NCBI RefSeq assembly: GCF_000007345.1
Contig: NC_003552.1
Span: 3,844,001-3,908,000 of the forward strand
Direction of reading: 5' to 3'
DNA length: 64,000 nucleotides
Source: Methanosarcina acetivorans C2A
GTDB lineage: Archaea > Halobacteriota > Methanosarcinia > Methanosarcinales > Methanosarcinaceae
Part shown: positions 25,656-34,382 of the stretch, in pieces
Position numbering within the stretch: position 1 is the first letter of the stretch
Layout of the letters: every line of letters starts with the position of its first letter
Made by a program: the position numbers and the translations under genes
Notes under the pieces: model-generated
Seen by the model: only the letters and a program-made list of their open reading frames with translations
The model's database searches: none
Told to the model about the DNA's origin: nothing

Positions 25656-27252
25656 GAGACTTTTTATTATTTTCTGGTTTTTCGTTTTCCCTCTATATCG
25701 TGCAAAACAATAAAATTTTAATTATATTGATATATTTTTTCTATTTATGGGAAAAGGAAACATTGCAATAGATAAATCAATGATAAAAACAATAGTTGAC
25801 GGCAAAATAATAATTCCTTTGCCAAAAGTTTTGGTTGAAAATCGATACTATCCTATGTTCTCTATATTCTCCCCTACTCAGTGTGATAGTTGTGGAAGTA
25901 AATTACATGTTAACTCTCATCACACTCGTTTTATTATATCACGTTACGGCACTATATCTCTCAATGTTACATACTGGCTTTGTCCCACTTGTAAGAAACA
26001 TTATCATGATCAGGTTATTGGTGTTCAGGGTTCTGCAAATTACAGTTCTGAATATTATGATACACAAATAAATGTCAGATACGATGGACGATGCAGTCTG
26101 CACAATTCTCGGCGAATTGGGGAAACATATACAGAAGGAGTAATAAATGTCTGTGGAAGAGCTCCTTGTCCCACTTCATTGTGGTTATATGAACAGAAAC
26201 TAGCAAAACTTTCAAAGCAAGAACTTTTGAACCAAGGAGTTAGCTTTGAAGAAACATTGTATGTTGATGGGAATTGGATCAAGAATGGATGGAAAAAAAA
26301 GCTTGAAGAATTTATTGGAACGAAACTCACAAAGAAAGAATGGAAAAAAATGCGATATAAATCTGTTTACGTTGTTGCTACCAAAGAGAAGGTCATTTTA
26401 GATTTTGAAGTAACTGAGAGGTTACCAACAATTGAGGCTCTGATGCCTCTTTTTATACGAATAAAGAACCGATTTCCTGAAGATAAAATCAAAAAGATTG
26501 TTTCTGATGAGGATAAAGCGATCATTGGAGCCGTAAAAATGGTCTTTCCTGAAGTGACTCATTCTTTTTGTGTGTTTCATCAATTAAAAAACGTTAGTAA
26601 GAGGTATTATGAGGAATTCAGTTCTATTGAAGAGATTCCAGATAACGATAAGATTACCTACAATGAGATATCTCAATTGATACTTTCTGATACGGTTATC
26701 AGTGCTGTTGCGCATATTCAGAAGATACGAGAATTTAACTCTGATCTTGAACTTTCTGAAGCGTCTCATAAAGCGATTTCTTATGCCGAAGAGATTTTCA
26801 GCAAGAATGTGAGCTTCTTGAAAAAAGGTTTTACACCTGAGACAGATAATACAATGGAACAAATATTTTCTTTGATATGTGATATCGTAGACAAAGCAAG
26901 GTCATTCAAAACCGATAATGGACTAACTAATTTTTGTTACAATCTATTTACTTTTTTCAACAAACGGTGTTTCAGCACTGGAAAATGGAAAGGTTTCTCA
27001 CCTTTAATGAGAGCAAGATTCCAATATGGATAATGCTAGAATTGGAGAATAATTAGTTCTTAAACTTGATGGCTTATAGCTGTAGCTGTCGGAAATTCCC
27101 ACAAAAATAGTTCCACAATTTGGAAAATTTTGGTGAATGCTTGTGTAAATGAATCAACATTTTTAAATGAGTGAATTGATTTGCTCAAATTGGGATGAAA
27201 TTTTGTGGTTGTCTTGAAATTGAAGAAAAACCAGAAAAAATTAAAAAGACTC
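25656..27252 (+). mobile_element. Complete insertion sequence, about 1.6 kb, 8-bp target duplication (ISH6-like or MULE-related)
   Basis: Imperfect terminal inverted repeats of about 31 bp lie at 25656-25686 (starting GAGACTTTTTATTATTTTCT) and 27222-27252 (reverse complement starting GAGTCTTTTTAATTTTTTCT). Both ends are flanked by CTATTTTT (25648-25655 and 27253-27260), an exact 8-bp target duplication. One intact transposase gene is inside. An 8-bp duplication and this transposase type suggest the ISH6 or a related IS256/MULE-like group. An intact duplication and open transposase indicate a fairly recent insertion. Confidence 0.88.
25747..27033 (+). CDS. IS transposase, DDE type
   Basis: 428 residues. 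An N-terminal region has two Cys pairs (CDSCGSK and CPTCKKHYH), likely a zinc-binding DNA-recognition domain. The RNase H-like core shows Asp in LYVDGNWIK, Asp in IVSDEDKAIIG, the CVFHQLKNV block (C-x-x-H type, as in MULE-related enzymes) and Glu in DNTMEQIF. The frame is full length and uninterrupted, so the element may be active. A TATA-like TTGATATATTTT lies about 20 nt before the start codon, suggesting a leaderless or near-leaderless transcript. Confidence 0.88.
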   Translation: MGKGNIAIDKSMIKTIVDGKIIIPLPKVLVENRYYPMFSIFSPTQCDSCGSKLHVNSHHTRFIISRYGTISLNVTYWLCPTCKKHYHDQVIGVQGSANYSSEYYDTQINVRYDGRCSLHNSRRIGETYTEGVINVCGRAPCPTSLWLYEQKLAKLSKQELLNQGVSFEETLYVDGNWIKNGWKKKLEEFIGTKLTKKEWKKMRYKSVYVVATKEKVILDFEVTERLPTIEALMPLFIRIKNRFPEDKIKKIVSDEDKAIIGAVKMVFPEVTHSFCVFHQLKNVSKRYYEEFSSIEEIPDNDKITYNEISQLILSDTVISAVAHIQKIREFNSDLELSEASHKAISYAEEIFSKNVSFLKKGFTPETDNTMEQIFSLICDIVDKARSFKTDNGLTNFCYNLFTFFNKRCFSTGKWKGFSPLMRARFQYG

Positions 27253-27260
27253 CTATTTTT

Positions 27261-27649
27261 ATCCACCTGATTTATAAAGTTAACAAAACTTAGTGCCAGA
27301 TTTCGAAATTCTGCATGTTTTAGGAACCGCACGATGGCAAAAGATGTAGTGTAGCTGCATATTACTTTTTGTCCTGATGGAAATACCGAGGTTCCTGGGA
27401 CTGCAAAGAAGTTCAAGCATATTATGAGCCAATGCAAGTATTGGCTTAGTAAACTTTATTTCGTGTTACTTCGGATTTTTATAAATATACTGGATATGAT
27501 TGCAGTCGAATACTTATAAATATAGTTTCTGGCCAGACCATCGAACTATCAACGGTCAAGGGATAATTCTAGATTCAAAACAGGTATGAAGAACGAATAG
27601 TTAAAGGATATGGTCAGAAAACTTATAAGGAGTTATATAAGAGGAATTT
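27261..27649. other. Intergenic region right of the IS, with possible coding relict
   Basis: Beyond the target duplication the + strand has a short coding-like stretch near 27365-27430 (CPDGNTEVPGTAKKFKHIM) without a start and preceded by stops. It may be a relict of an older gene. From about 27480 onward the sequence aligns to the promoter region of the intact C39 peptidase at 32870-33020 (for example TTTCTGGCCA and AACTTATAAGGAGTTA). Confidence 0.35.
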
Positions 27650-27739
27650 ATGGAGTTCAGAAGTGCTTTCCAGGTACCGCCCGAACTCCACAAAACACGC
27701 CTTGAAGGCATGAGTTACGTTAGCTTTGTCTGTATGTGA
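27650..27739 (+). CDS. Conserved 29-codon ORF / structured leader, copy 1
   Basis: ATG 27650 follows AGAGGAA at a good distance and opens a 29-codon frame (MEFRSAFQVPPELHKTR...) that ends at TGA 27737. A second copy at 33020-33109 is nearly identical and also 29 codons long. The DNA contains TGGAGTTC and GAACTCCA, able to form an 8-bp stem, and a small GCCTT/AAGGC stem. Two readings are possible: a small protein or a structured RNA leader. In this copy the downstream peptidase gene is truncated. Confidence 0.4.
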   Translation: MEFRSAFQVPPELHKTRLEGMSYVSFVCM

Positions 27740-27747
27740 CTTTTGCA

Positions 27748-27942
27748 GGAGCTACTAATGAAATTGACAATGGAAGACCTTTCAAGAGTGGAGTTGAGGA
27801 TCATGCTCGAATGTGTCGTGGATACAAAATAAGTGGTTCGGATGAATATTTGCGTATAGGTGATCCTAACCCTGTGTATTTCCGTATACCATATTGGGGA
27901 GCATATGGTTCTGAAATTAATCGTATATATGTGAGGAATTAA
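27748..27942 (+). pseudogene. C39-like peptidase, C-terminal fragment
   Basis: Encodes about 64 residues (GATNEIDNGRPFKSGVEDHA, then CRGYKISGSDEYLRIGDPNP) that align to the C-terminal quarter of the intact peptidase at 33165. The catalytic His region is present. The signal peptide, propeptide and catalytic Cys are gone, because the leader at 27650 is joined directly to this part by a deletion of about 1 kb. Confidence 0.8.
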
Positions 27943-27960
27943 AACTCCCCATTTTTTACG

Positions 27961-28506
27961 GTGATTGACCTGAATAAAATTAGCAAAGTAGTAGTTGTTT
28001 TTATTGTTCTTCTAACTTTCTTAGTACTGATGATGCAATCTCAAGAAGTTAAAGTAGCTGGTTTACTTATTCAATTTGAAAATGAAACTACTGAGCCGGA
28101 AGTTACAGCCATTCTTGAAAATTACGATATACCTGTGAATTATACCATAGACTATAATTCTAATATTGGACGAGGAGTGTACTACGTAAAAGTAGATGAA
28201 GATAAGATAAATGAATTGAGGAAAAATGAAAATCTGATTTCTGAAATTGAACTCAAAAAAGGGAATTATAACATAATTATATTATCTGAAGAATTTGTTC
28301 CGGATGAAAATTTTCTTACAATACTGGAAAAAAATAATCTACAGTTAAAAAAGGTAGTCGTGTGTTATATCCATTTTGGAGATGGACCAGCGGACTGGGT
28401 TGTGGGAAAGAATTGTATTCTGGAGAGGGATGCAATCAGGATAAAAAATGAGCTCGAAACAAATGAGAAAGTTTTGATTGTAGGCCTGGATGATATTGAA
28501 GGGTAA
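27961..28506 (+). CDS. UPF0228 family protein, copy 1
   Basis: 181 residues from GTG 27961. One N-terminal membrane helix or signal (VVVVFIVLLTFLVLMM) is followed by a compact alpha/beta region with VAGLLIQFENETTEPEVTAI, KGNYNIIILSEEFV and a C-terminal VVCYIHFGDGPADWV plus DAIRIKNELETNE. These blocks recur in the copies at 30134 and 38483. UPF0228 is, from memory, largely restricted to Methanosarcina and has no known function. The helix suggests export and membrane anchoring. It follows the peptidase fragment by 18 bp. Confidence 0.78.
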   Translation: MIDLNKISKVVVVFIVLLTFLVLMMQSQEVKVAGLLIQFENETTEPEVTAILENYDIPVNYTIDYNSNIGRGVYYVKVDEDKINELRKNENLISEIELKKGNYNIIILSEEFVPDENFLTILEKNNLQLKKVVVCYIHFGDGPADWVVGKNCILERDAIRIKNELETNEKVLIVGLDDIEG

Positions 28507-28512
28507 TATTCT

Positions 28513-28610
28513 AAGCTTCAGGTCATTGGGAAGCTTGGCTTGCCAATATGGAAGTGGAAGTTCAAAAAAAAGTTACGGTGGATTGGATAACCAAAAGTCG
28601 TTGGAAAAGT
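28513..28610 (+). pseudogene. 3' relict of a YVTN/PGF-CTERM gene
   Basis: AAGCTTCAGGTCATTGGGAA and the following 80 bp align to the last codons and 3' flank of the YVTN gene ending at 36135 (GGGAAGCCTGACC, GTGGAAGTTCA, AAAAGTCCTTGG). The reading frame is broken. It is evidence that a whole beta-propeller gene once lay here. Confidence 0.6.
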
Positions 28611-28795
28611 ATATGCATTTAGATTCCGGTTCGAAATAAAAACAATTGAAGTCGCTGCTTCAAAAATCAACCGTGCATAAGTGGAATTTATGCTCCCCTC
28701 ATTTTTAAAGTACTGGTATGAATAGAATCCATGAGGAATCGATGATGTCGTTACATGTCGTTACTTTTTCATAAGTTCATAAGTTGGGGTTTAAA

Positions 28796-29818
28796 ATGGA
28801 AGAAATAACATGTAATAAAAAATATCAAGAGCACACTCTCATAAAAGTTTTGGGAATCATTTCACTTACGATTTTAACATTCGCTGGTGTAGCAGGTGCG
28901 GCTCCGTTTGCATATGTGACAAATATAGGAGATTATGATCAGAGAGGTCCTAATGTCGCTGTAATTGACACAGCAACTAACAATGTTACAGTCAGAGTGC
29001 CTCTCGGCGGAGGATGGCCTGTAGGAGTTGCAGTCAACCCTGCAGGAACAAAGATATATGTGGTGGACTCGCCTTCCGACTCCACTGTCTATGTAATTGA
29101 CACAGCCACAAATAAGGTTAGTGCCAAAGTGAATTTAGGAAGTAGTTATCCTGCAAGAATTACATTTAACCCTGCAGGAACAAGAGTTTATGTAACGAAA
29201 CAGCACGACTACCCTGACATCTTTGTAATTAATCCAGCGACAAACACTTTAATGGCACCGATTATTGTGGGGCCGAGTACTTATAGTATTGCATTTACCC
29301 CGGATGGAAAAAAAATCTATGCTGCAAATTGTAACAACAACACTATCTATGTAATTGATGCGACTACAAACAAAGTTACAGCCAATATATCTGTAGGAGA
29401 CAGTCCTTATGAACTTGTAGTCACACCGGACGGAAAAAAGGTATATGTGGCAAACGCTGAAAGCGATAATGTCTCAGTGATTGACACAGCCACAGACACT
29501 GTTACGGCTACGGTGAATGCAGGAGTCTACCCTACTAATGTTGTAATTGTACCTCTTACAGATTCTGATATGACTGCCCAAAGCACAGGGACAAACTCCA
29601 ACGTAACTGAAGACATAGGGGTTGAAGAAACTAACTTATCATCTGAAGAAATAAACGCTGTCGAATTAAATAATTACAGCGATGAAAAGAATTCAGAATC
29701 TGATAATGATAATGGCTCAAATGAAAATGATTCAAGCAAAAATAACTCTACTCCAGGTTTTGGATTATTAGTAAGCCTGACCTGCATTTATGGAGGTTGG
29801 AAGTTCAGGAAGAAGTAA
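28796..29818 (+). CDS. Secreted YVTN beta-propeller protein with PGF-CTERM, copy 1
   Basis: 340 residues from ATG 28796 after TTGGGG. A signal peptide (VLGIISLTILTFAGVAGAA) precedes about five YVTN-type beta-propeller repeats (VYVIDTATNKV, PDGKKIYAANCN). An acidic Asn/Ser/Asp-rich spacer leads to STPGFGLL, a short hydrophobic segment and a basic end, the PGF-CTERM signal that archaeosortase-type enzymes process to anchor proteins in the S-layer envelope. It is almost identical at DNA level to the gene at 31054 over about 28890-29400 but lacks about three repeats present there. Role: surface or adhesion. Confidence 0.85.
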   Translation: MEEITCNKKYQEHTLIKVLGIISLTILTFAGVAGAAPFAYVTNIGDYDQRGPNVAVIDTATNNVTVRVPLGGGWPVGVAVNPAGTKIYVVDSPSDSTVYVIDTATNKVSAKVNLGSSYPARITFNPAGTRVYVTKQHDYPDIFVINPATNTLMAPIIVGPSTYSIAFTPDGKKIYAANCNNNTIYVIDATTNKVTANISVGDSPYELVVTPDGKKVYVANAESDNVSVIDTATDTVTATVNAGVYPTNVVIVPLTDSDMTAQSTGTNSNVTEDIGVEETNLSSEEINAVELNNYSDEKNSESDNDNGSNENDSSKNNSTPGFGLLVSLTCIYGGWKFRKK

Positions 29819-29886
29819 TACAGGATTTGAGTTATCGGACCGCTTGCATCAATCATCCATTGTCTGTTTGATATGGTTCACATATA

Positions 29887-29940
29887 ATTGAACGCAGTGG
29901 CGCTAATGGAGAAATCGCACGTATATATGTGAAGCCTTGA
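29887..29940 (+). pseudogene. C39-like peptidase, 3' relict
   Basis: Codons for IERSGANGEIARIYVKP followed by TGA and AATTCCTCAGAGG match the end and 3' flank of the intact peptidase (IERIGSGTERKRVYIH, stop, AATTCCTCAGAG). Only the last 17 codons remain readable. It lies between the first YVTN gene and the second UPF0228 gene, where an intact peptidase gene lies in the third module. Confidence 0.65.
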
Positions 29941-30133
29941 AATTCCTCAGAGGAGTTTGACAAAACTCGGTTTTAACTGTTGATTATAGTTTTTACATAT
30001 AGCCAGCTAAAAATTGGGTTTATCTAGATCCTCATTGTAAATTTTTCAAAATCACAAAAGATACTCGTTACTATATCCACGTAATCAAAACGATGAATAA
30101 CTAAAACACATCATCACTTGCGGTGTGGTAGAA

Positions 30134-30814
30134 ATGAGTAATGTTAGAAAGGAAATTGTTGCCTTTATTGTTTTGCTGAGTCTCTTACTCTTATGGACAC
30201 TATTTACACAAGCTCCAATTAATACATCTACTCCAGTTAATACATCTACTCCAGTTAATACATCTACTCCAGTTAATACATCTACTCCAGTTAATACATC
30301 TACACCAGTTAGTACATCTACTATAGATCCTGAATCTCAAGTAGCTGGTATGGCTATTCAATTTAAAAATGGAACTTCTGAGTCTGAAGTAAAATCTACT
30401 CTTCAAAACTATAACATGACTCAGAACTATAGAATAACATTTGACGCTAATCATTATCCGGAATATTACATAATGGTGAACAAAGAAAATATAACAGATG
30501 TAAAAGGTAAACTTGAAAAAGAGAAAACTTGGACTGAACCTATTCCAGCTATCGAAAAAGGAAATTATTACATAATTACAATATCTGAACGAGTTATTCA
30601 TAATAAAAATTTTATTATGATGTTAAGTAAATATAATCTTCAATTGGAAAAGTTTGTTTGGTGTGATATCCGTTTTCTTTATAGTGATGGACCTCTGACG
30701 TACTGGATTTCGAAAGAAGATGCAATAAGGTTAAAGAATGAACTTGAACAAAATGAAAATATTTTTACTATACGATTTGATTACCTTTATCCTCCATATG
30801 ACCCCACGACCTAA
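30134..30814 (+). CDS. UPF0228 family protein with NTSTPV repeats, copy 2
   Basis: 226 residues from ATG 30134. The N-terminal helix (EIVAFIVLLSLLLLWTLF) is followed by a Thr/Pro-rich spacer made of five to six copies of NTSTPV (18-bp DNA repeat, 30218-30312). The UPF0228 core comes next (VAGMAIQFKNGTSESEVKST, KGNYYIITISERV, WISKEDAIRLKNELEQNEN). The spacer, absent in the other two copies, would hold the core away from the membrane and carries possible glycosylation sites. Confidence 0.78.
   Translation: MSNVRKEIVAFIVLLSLLLLWTLFTQAPINTSTPVNTSTPVNTSTPVNTSTPVNTSTPVSTSTIDPESQVAGMAIQFKNGTSESEVKSTLQNYNMTQNYRITFDANHYPEYYIMVNKENITDVKGKLEKEKTWTEPIPAIEKGNYYIITISERVIHNKNFIMMLSKYNLQLEKFVWCDIRFLYSDGPLTYWISKEDAIRLKNELEQNENIFTIRFDYLYPPYDPTT
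30218..30312 (+). repeat. 18-bp coding tandem repeat
   Basis: CCAGTTAATACATCTACT repeats in phase, five near-exact units plus a diverged last one, encoding NTSTPV. Expansion or contraction in whole units keeps the frame. Confidence 0.85.
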
Positions 30815-31053
30815 GAGGCTGCCTGAAAATTAGATTTAACTGTTTCACCTGAAATTGTTTTGTCTTGTAACTCGTTTGTTTTTATCCTGAAATTGACTAA
30901 ACTAATGAAGATTTTAGAAAAATATCCTACGTCCAAATTTTTTGATAATGGCACTGGCATGAAAACAAACACTGCTTGGTGAAAAAGATGAAAAGTAAAA
31001 CTATCTCAACAATACATATTGACACCTTTTCTATTCCATTCCCATTTGTGGCA

Positions 31054-32439
31054 ATGTCTAATAAAGTATGCAGAGGATATACCCTCATAAGAGCTTTTGG
31101 AATAACTGCACTTGCGATTTTAATACTGGTGGGCATAGCAGGTGCAGCTCCATTTGCATATGTGACAAATATAGGAGATTATGATCAGAGAGGTCCTAAT
31201 GTCGCTGTAATTGACACAGCAACTAACAATGTTACAGCCAGAGTGCCTCTCGGCGGAGGATGGCCTGTAGGAGTTGCAGTCAACCCTGCAGGAACAAAGA
31301 TATATGTGGTGGACTCGCCTTCCGACTCCACTGTATATGTAATTGACACAGCCACAAATAAGGTTAGTGCCAAAGTAAATTTAGGAAGTAGTTATCCTGC
31401 AAGAATTACATTTAACCCTGCAGGAACAAGAGTTTATGTAACGAAACAGCATGACTACACTGACATCTTTGTAATTAATCCAGCGACAAACACTTTAATG
31501 GCACCGATTATTGTGGGGCCGAGTACTTATGGTATTGCATTTACCCCGGATGGAAAAAAAATCTATGCTGCAAATTGTAACAACAACACTATCTATGTAA
31601 TTGATGCAGCTACAAATAAAGTTACAGCCAATATATCTGTAGGAGACTCCCCTTGTGGAATTGCAGTCACACCGGACGGAAAAAAGGTATACGTACTCAA
31701 CTATGACAGCAACACTGTCTCTGTAATTAACACAGCCACGGATAATGTAATAGCCACTGTGCCTGTAGGAAACTCGCCCAATCTTGTTGCAGTAACTTCT
31801 AATGGAAATAAAGTATATGTAGCTAACAATAACACTGTTTCCGTAATTGACACAGCTACGAATAATGTAATAGCCACTATACCTGTAGGAACTTCTTCTC
31901 GTAAAATTGTAATCAACCCAGATGGAAATAGGGTATATTTAGTGAACTTTGGTAGCAATAGCGTCTCTGTAATTGACACGGCCACAGATAATGTAATAGC
32001 CAACGTGCCTGTTGGAGAACAACCTATGGGAATTGCAGTCACACCAGATGGAAAAAGAGTATACGTGACAAACTCCAGAAGCAGCAATGTCTCAGTGATT
32101 GACACAGCCACAGATACTGTTGCGGCTACGGTAAATGCAGGAATTCTTCCTACTGGAGTTGTAATAGTACCTCTTACAGATTCTGATATGACTTCCCAAA
32201 GCACAGGGGCAATCTCCAGTTCAACTGAAGACAGAGGGATTGAAGTAACTAATATTTCTTCATCTGAAGAAATAAACGCTGTCGAATTAAATAATTACAG
32301 CGATGAAAATAATCCAGAATCTGATAATGATAATGGCTCAAATGCAAATGATTCGAGCAAAAATAACTCTACTCCAGGCTTCGGGTTATTGGAAAGCCTA
32401 GCCGGCCTGTATGTAGGGTGGAAACTTGGGAAAAGGTAA
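31054..32439 (+). CDS. Secreted YVTN beta-propeller protein with PGF-CTERM, copy 2
   Basis: 461 residues if started at ATG 31054 (MSNKVCRGYTL), which gives a signal peptide of the same length as copy 1. The frame is open back to GTG 30976, whose extra 26 codons lie in a duplicated block. The signal ends in VGIAGAA. About eight propeller repeats follow with alternating KVYVxNxxSNxVSVIDTAT and PxGIAVTPDGKK motifs, then an Asn/Asp-rich spacer and STPGFGLL plus anchor. A complete seven- or eight-bladed propeller is plausible. Cell-surface location is predicted. Confidence 0.85.
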   Translation: MSNKVCRGYTLIRAFGITALAILILVGIAGAAPFAYVTNIGDYDQRGPNVAVIDTATNNVTARVPLGGGWPVGVAVNPAGTKIYVVDSPSDSTVYVIDTATNKVSAKVNLGSSYPARITFNPAGTRVYVTKQHDYTDIFVINPATNTLMAPIIVGPSTYGIAFTPDGKKIYAANCNNNTIYVIDAATNKVTANISVGDSPCGIAVTPDGKKVYVLNYDSNTVSVINTATDNVIATVPVGNSPNLVAVTSNGNKVYVANNNTVSVIDTATNNVIATIPVGTSSRKIVINPDGNRVYLVNFGSNSVSVIDTATDNVIANVPVGEQPMGIAVTPDGKRVYVTNSRSSNVSVIDTATDTVAATVNAGILPTGVVIVPLTDSDMTSQSTGAISSSTEDRGIEVTNISSSEEINAVELNNYSDENNPESDNDNGSNANDSSKNNSTPGFGLLESLAGLYVGWKLGKR

Positions 32440-32490
32440 TTACCCGCCGTATTCTATTTTTTGATTATTGCAGCAATGATTGTATTGCAG

Positions 32491-32652
32491 CACGGGATGA
32501 TAGCGGTCGTACTAATAGCAGTTCGGGCGCATATGGAGCATTAACTCCACGCCGGCTCTCTGGAGACTGTCGAATTTAGTTTTGGTAACCTGGAGAAAGG
32601 TATTTTGTTAAGGTGGAGCTGAGAAAAGCCCATTCCGCAGGTAAGGGTGTGA
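32491..32652 (-). pseudogene. hdrB fragment
   Basis: About 160 bp aligns to the 3'-proximal part of hdrB at about 39328-39490, same strand (shared words TAGCGGTCGTACT, GCAGTTCGGGC, CCGGCTCTCTGGAG, TTTTGGTAACCTGGAGA, AAAAGCCCATTCCGCAGGT). Translation starts LTCGMGFSQLHLNK, then frameshifts. It is a displaced, decaying duplicate, and it shows that module duplication in this island once included the neighbouring hdrB end. Confidence 0.85.
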
Positions 32653-33019
32653 GCGATATTTTGTCATAATTTGTCTAAAATACAGGTTACCTAATGCATA
32701 ACTAAATATGCCAAAAATTAGAAGGATTACAATATATAAAGACTCTTATAAGATACAAACACTGATTCTATATAGTAAAACTGTGAGATTTAACCAAAAA
32801 TCAGTATATGAGAATATTCAGTGGAATTAGGAAGTTTATAGAGAAGTACTTGAATATATAATGAGATAATATACATATTTATATAATTTCTGGCCAAATC
32901 ATCAAACTGTCAAGGTCAAGGAACTATTACAGGCAATTACAGACTCAAAATCAGTTCGAAAATCGAATTGTTTGAGAATTTACACAGAAAACTTATAAGG
33001 AGTTAGATAAAAGGGATTT
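32653..33019. other. Intergenic and promoter region of the C39 peptidase module
   Basis: AT-rich. A TATA-like CATATTTATATAAT at about 32872-32886 is followed by blocks shared with 27490-27650 (TTTCTGGCCA, AACTTATAAGGAGTTA). No other gene seen. Confidence 0.4.
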
Positions 33020-33109
33020 ATGGAGTTCAGAAGTGCTTTCCAGGTACCGCCCGAACTCCACAAAACACGCCCTAAAGGCATGAGTTATGTTAGCTTTGTC
33101 TGTATTTAA
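33020..33109 (+). CDS. Conserved 29-codon ORF / structured leader, copy 2
   Basis: ATG 33020 after AAAAGGGA opens a 29-codon frame (MEFRSAFQVPPELHKTR...) ending at TAA 33107. The first 51 bp are identical to copy 1; later differences change Leu-Glu to Pro-Lys, one silent Tyr codon and the last codon, yet both stay open. The 8-bp TGGAGTTC/GAACTCCA stem is kept, and the small stem changes to GCC/GGC. It ends 55 bp before the start of the intact C39 peptidase, so it may be a leader peptide or regulatory RNA for it. Confidence 0.45.
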   Translation: MEFRSAFQVPPELHKTRPKGMSYVSFVCI

Positions 33110-33164
33110 GGTTTAGCTTGTCTGATTCTGCCTCCTGGGTATAAGATACACAGGAGATAAAATA

Positions 33165-34382
33165 ATGAACCGTAATAAAATTGGAGTAAGTATACTTGTT
33201 TTAGCAACACTGCTGATTGGTATGGTGTTAATGCCGGCAGTAAGTGCACAGGAAGAAAAAAATTATTCTGTAACTGTTGAGGAAGCTTTTAAGCATGCCA
33301 ATGCAAACATGATAAGTTTCATAGCAGCCGATGCACCAGGCTTTGAAAACTGGACCGGTGCATCTGTTGATCCCAAACCGGTTGAGCTTTATGACATAAA
33401 TGGTCAGAAATTATTTTATCAATTCTCAGTATACAAAGAAAAAAAATTGATAGGTACAATTGACATTTATGCCAATAAAACGCTGGGAAACTCATTCAAC
33501 GACATTACATTTGATCCTGAAACTTATAAAGTGGCTGAAGCCATGAAGAAGTCAAAAGAAATCGCTAAAAATGAATACCCAGATGGGGAAATCAAATCAA
33601 CTAAAATGGTTGTATACAGCTATCCAAGTATCGGGGCAATGACCGTTATAAAAGATAAAGTCACTGGAGTTAAACACCGGATATTTGTAGATGCATATAC
33701 TCTTAAAGAGGTAGAAGATAAACCTGCAACTGAAACCGAGCCTGGAGTTTGGTCAATGTATGAGATGAAATTGGAGAATGGAGTGGAAGAGAATTTAAAA
33801 GAGTGGGAGAAAAGTGATCAATTCACAAAATCTATAGAACAAGCTGCGGCTAATAAAGGAGTTAATATTAATGCGGCAGTCACGGAAGAAAATATTGAAA
33901 AACTCAGTGGCGATGCAACGATAACGCCAAAAAGCACAAGTGTAACACTTGGTGTTCCCCTTCGTGGACAAGAAGACCCATATTGGTGTGGTCCAGCATG
34001 TATTCAAATGATTTCCTTGTACTATGGATATCCAACTCCGACACAAAACTCTATTTATTACTATTTCCCTTTCGATCCTGACGAAGAACCCAGTTCTGGA
34101 CTCGCAGCTAATGACGTGATAATATGGGCTGAAGATAAATGGGGAAAAACGGGAACTTACACTAATACTTGTACTACTACTGGCGTTACTACAGAAATAA
34201 ACAATAACAGACCATTTTACAGTTTGACTATAGATCATTTTAGAGTTTGCCAAGGATACCTAATTCAAAACGGATATTACTATATGTATATTAATGATCC
34301 AATGCCTGTTGGATCGAATGGTACACCAAAAATAGAACGAATTGGCAGCGGGACAGAAAGAAAACGTGTATACATACACTAA
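33165..34382 (+). CDS. Secreted C39-like (papain-fold) cysteine peptidase
   Basis: 405 residues, ATG 33165 after AGGAGAT. A signal peptide (ILVLATLLIGMVLMPAVSA, cut before residue 29) leads to a PepSY-like N-terminal region (about 30-190) and a linker. The C-terminal peptidase_C39_2-type domain has catalytic Cys275 in YWCGPACIQM, His358 in IDHFRVCQGY and a following Asn/Asp in YINDP. It is probably extracellular and cleaves peptides or proteins at the surface. Truncated relatives at 27748 and 29887 show that it belonged to a repeated module with UPF0228 and YVTN genes. Confidence 0.83.
   Translation: MNRNKIGVSILVLATLLIGMVLMPAVSAQEEKNYSVTVEEAFKHANANMISFIAADAPGFENWTGASVDPKPVELYDINGQKLFYQFSVYKEKKLIGTIDIYANKTLGNSFNDITFDPETYKVAEAMKKSKEIAKNEYPDGEIKSTKMVVYSYPSIGAMTVIKDKVTGVKHRIFVDAYTLKEVEDKPATETEPGVWSMYEMKLENGVEENLKEWEKSDQFTKSIEQAAANKGVNINAAVTEENIEKLSGDATITPKSTSVTLGVPLRGQEDPYWCGPACIQMISLYYGYPTPTQNSIYYYFPFDPDEEPSSGLAANDVIIWAEDKWGKTGTYTNTCTTTGVTTEINNNRPFYSLTIDHFRVCQGYLIQNGYYYMYINDPMPVGSNGTPKIERIGSGTERKRVYIH

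Noticed and set aside
27060-27437. 125-codon minus-strand ORF across the right IS end
   Set aside because: It crosses the inverted repeat and target duplication, so it joins unrelated sequences.
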